Under the pieces are notes generated by a model. It saw only the letters and a list, made by a program, of their open reading frames with translations, had not been told where the DNA came from and did not search any database. Of a stretch of DNA of 5,630 nucleotides, positions 5,582 to 5,630 are shown piece after piece (the stretch's first letter is position 1; each line of letters begins with the position of its first letter). Origin of the DNA: an uncultured Lachnospiraceae bacterium (GTDB lineage Bacteria; Bacillota; Clostridia; Lachnospirales; Lachnospiraceae); contig CACZRA010000210.1 in assembly GCA_902783395.1 (NCBI GenBank), forward strand, positions 1 to 5,630, given 5' to 3'. The position numbers were made by a program, and so were the translations under genes.

Positions 5582-5630
5582 TAAATCCGGATGTACTATT
5601 TTTCAAACATGTGTTCGCCGCAAACTTTAC

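Overview
All seven well-supported genes in this window lie on the minus strand, so transcription runs from the right end to the left. Moderate base composition, near-perfect AAGGAGG ribosome binding sites, TTG start codons, frequent ATA, AGA and AGG codons and a sigma-A type promoter suggest a low-to-moderate-GC Firmicute. A Lachnospiraceae-type Clostridium is my best guess. This is inferred from style; no marker gene is present.

Reading in the direction of transcription, the first unit (about 5581 to 4872) is a single-gene unit. It has a strong TTGACG-17-TATATT promoter, a roughly 60-nt leader that can fold over its own ribosome binding site, a secreted CAP-domain (SCP/PR1-like) protein, and an intrinsic terminator. 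The second unit (4842 to 3831) is azlC-azlD, the two-subunit branched-chain amino acid exporter, with one base between the two genes.

A 78-base gap follows (3753-3830). It holds two small hairpins and a possible 20-codon open frame. Then comes a tight four-gene run: a DUF308/HdeD-like membrane protein (3752-3255), a UbiA-superfamily prenyltransferase resembling decaprenyl-phosphate phosphoribosyltransferase (3251-2325), a radical SAM protein with an N-terminal B12-binding-like domain (2289-838), and a HAD-family phosphatase (835-179). Gaps within this run are 3, 35 and 2 bases, so it is very likely one operon.

The most interesting part is the prenyltransferase / radical SAM / HAD trio. By family knowledge, the UbiA member may move phosphoribose from PRPP onto a polyprenyl phosphate, and the HAD enzyme could remove the 5-phosphate. 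The radical SAM protein could then modify the sugar or the lipid. This would be a lipid-linked pentose pathway of unknown product; it is inference and not shown by the sequence alone.

The left end (1-178) has no gene. It carries two diverged copies of a short palindromic unit around GCTTTAGC plus a 12-bp perfect palindrome, and it may be part of a dispersed intergenic repeat. The right end (5582-5630) shows nothing I can name. Open frames on the plus strand look like shadows of the minus-strand genes.
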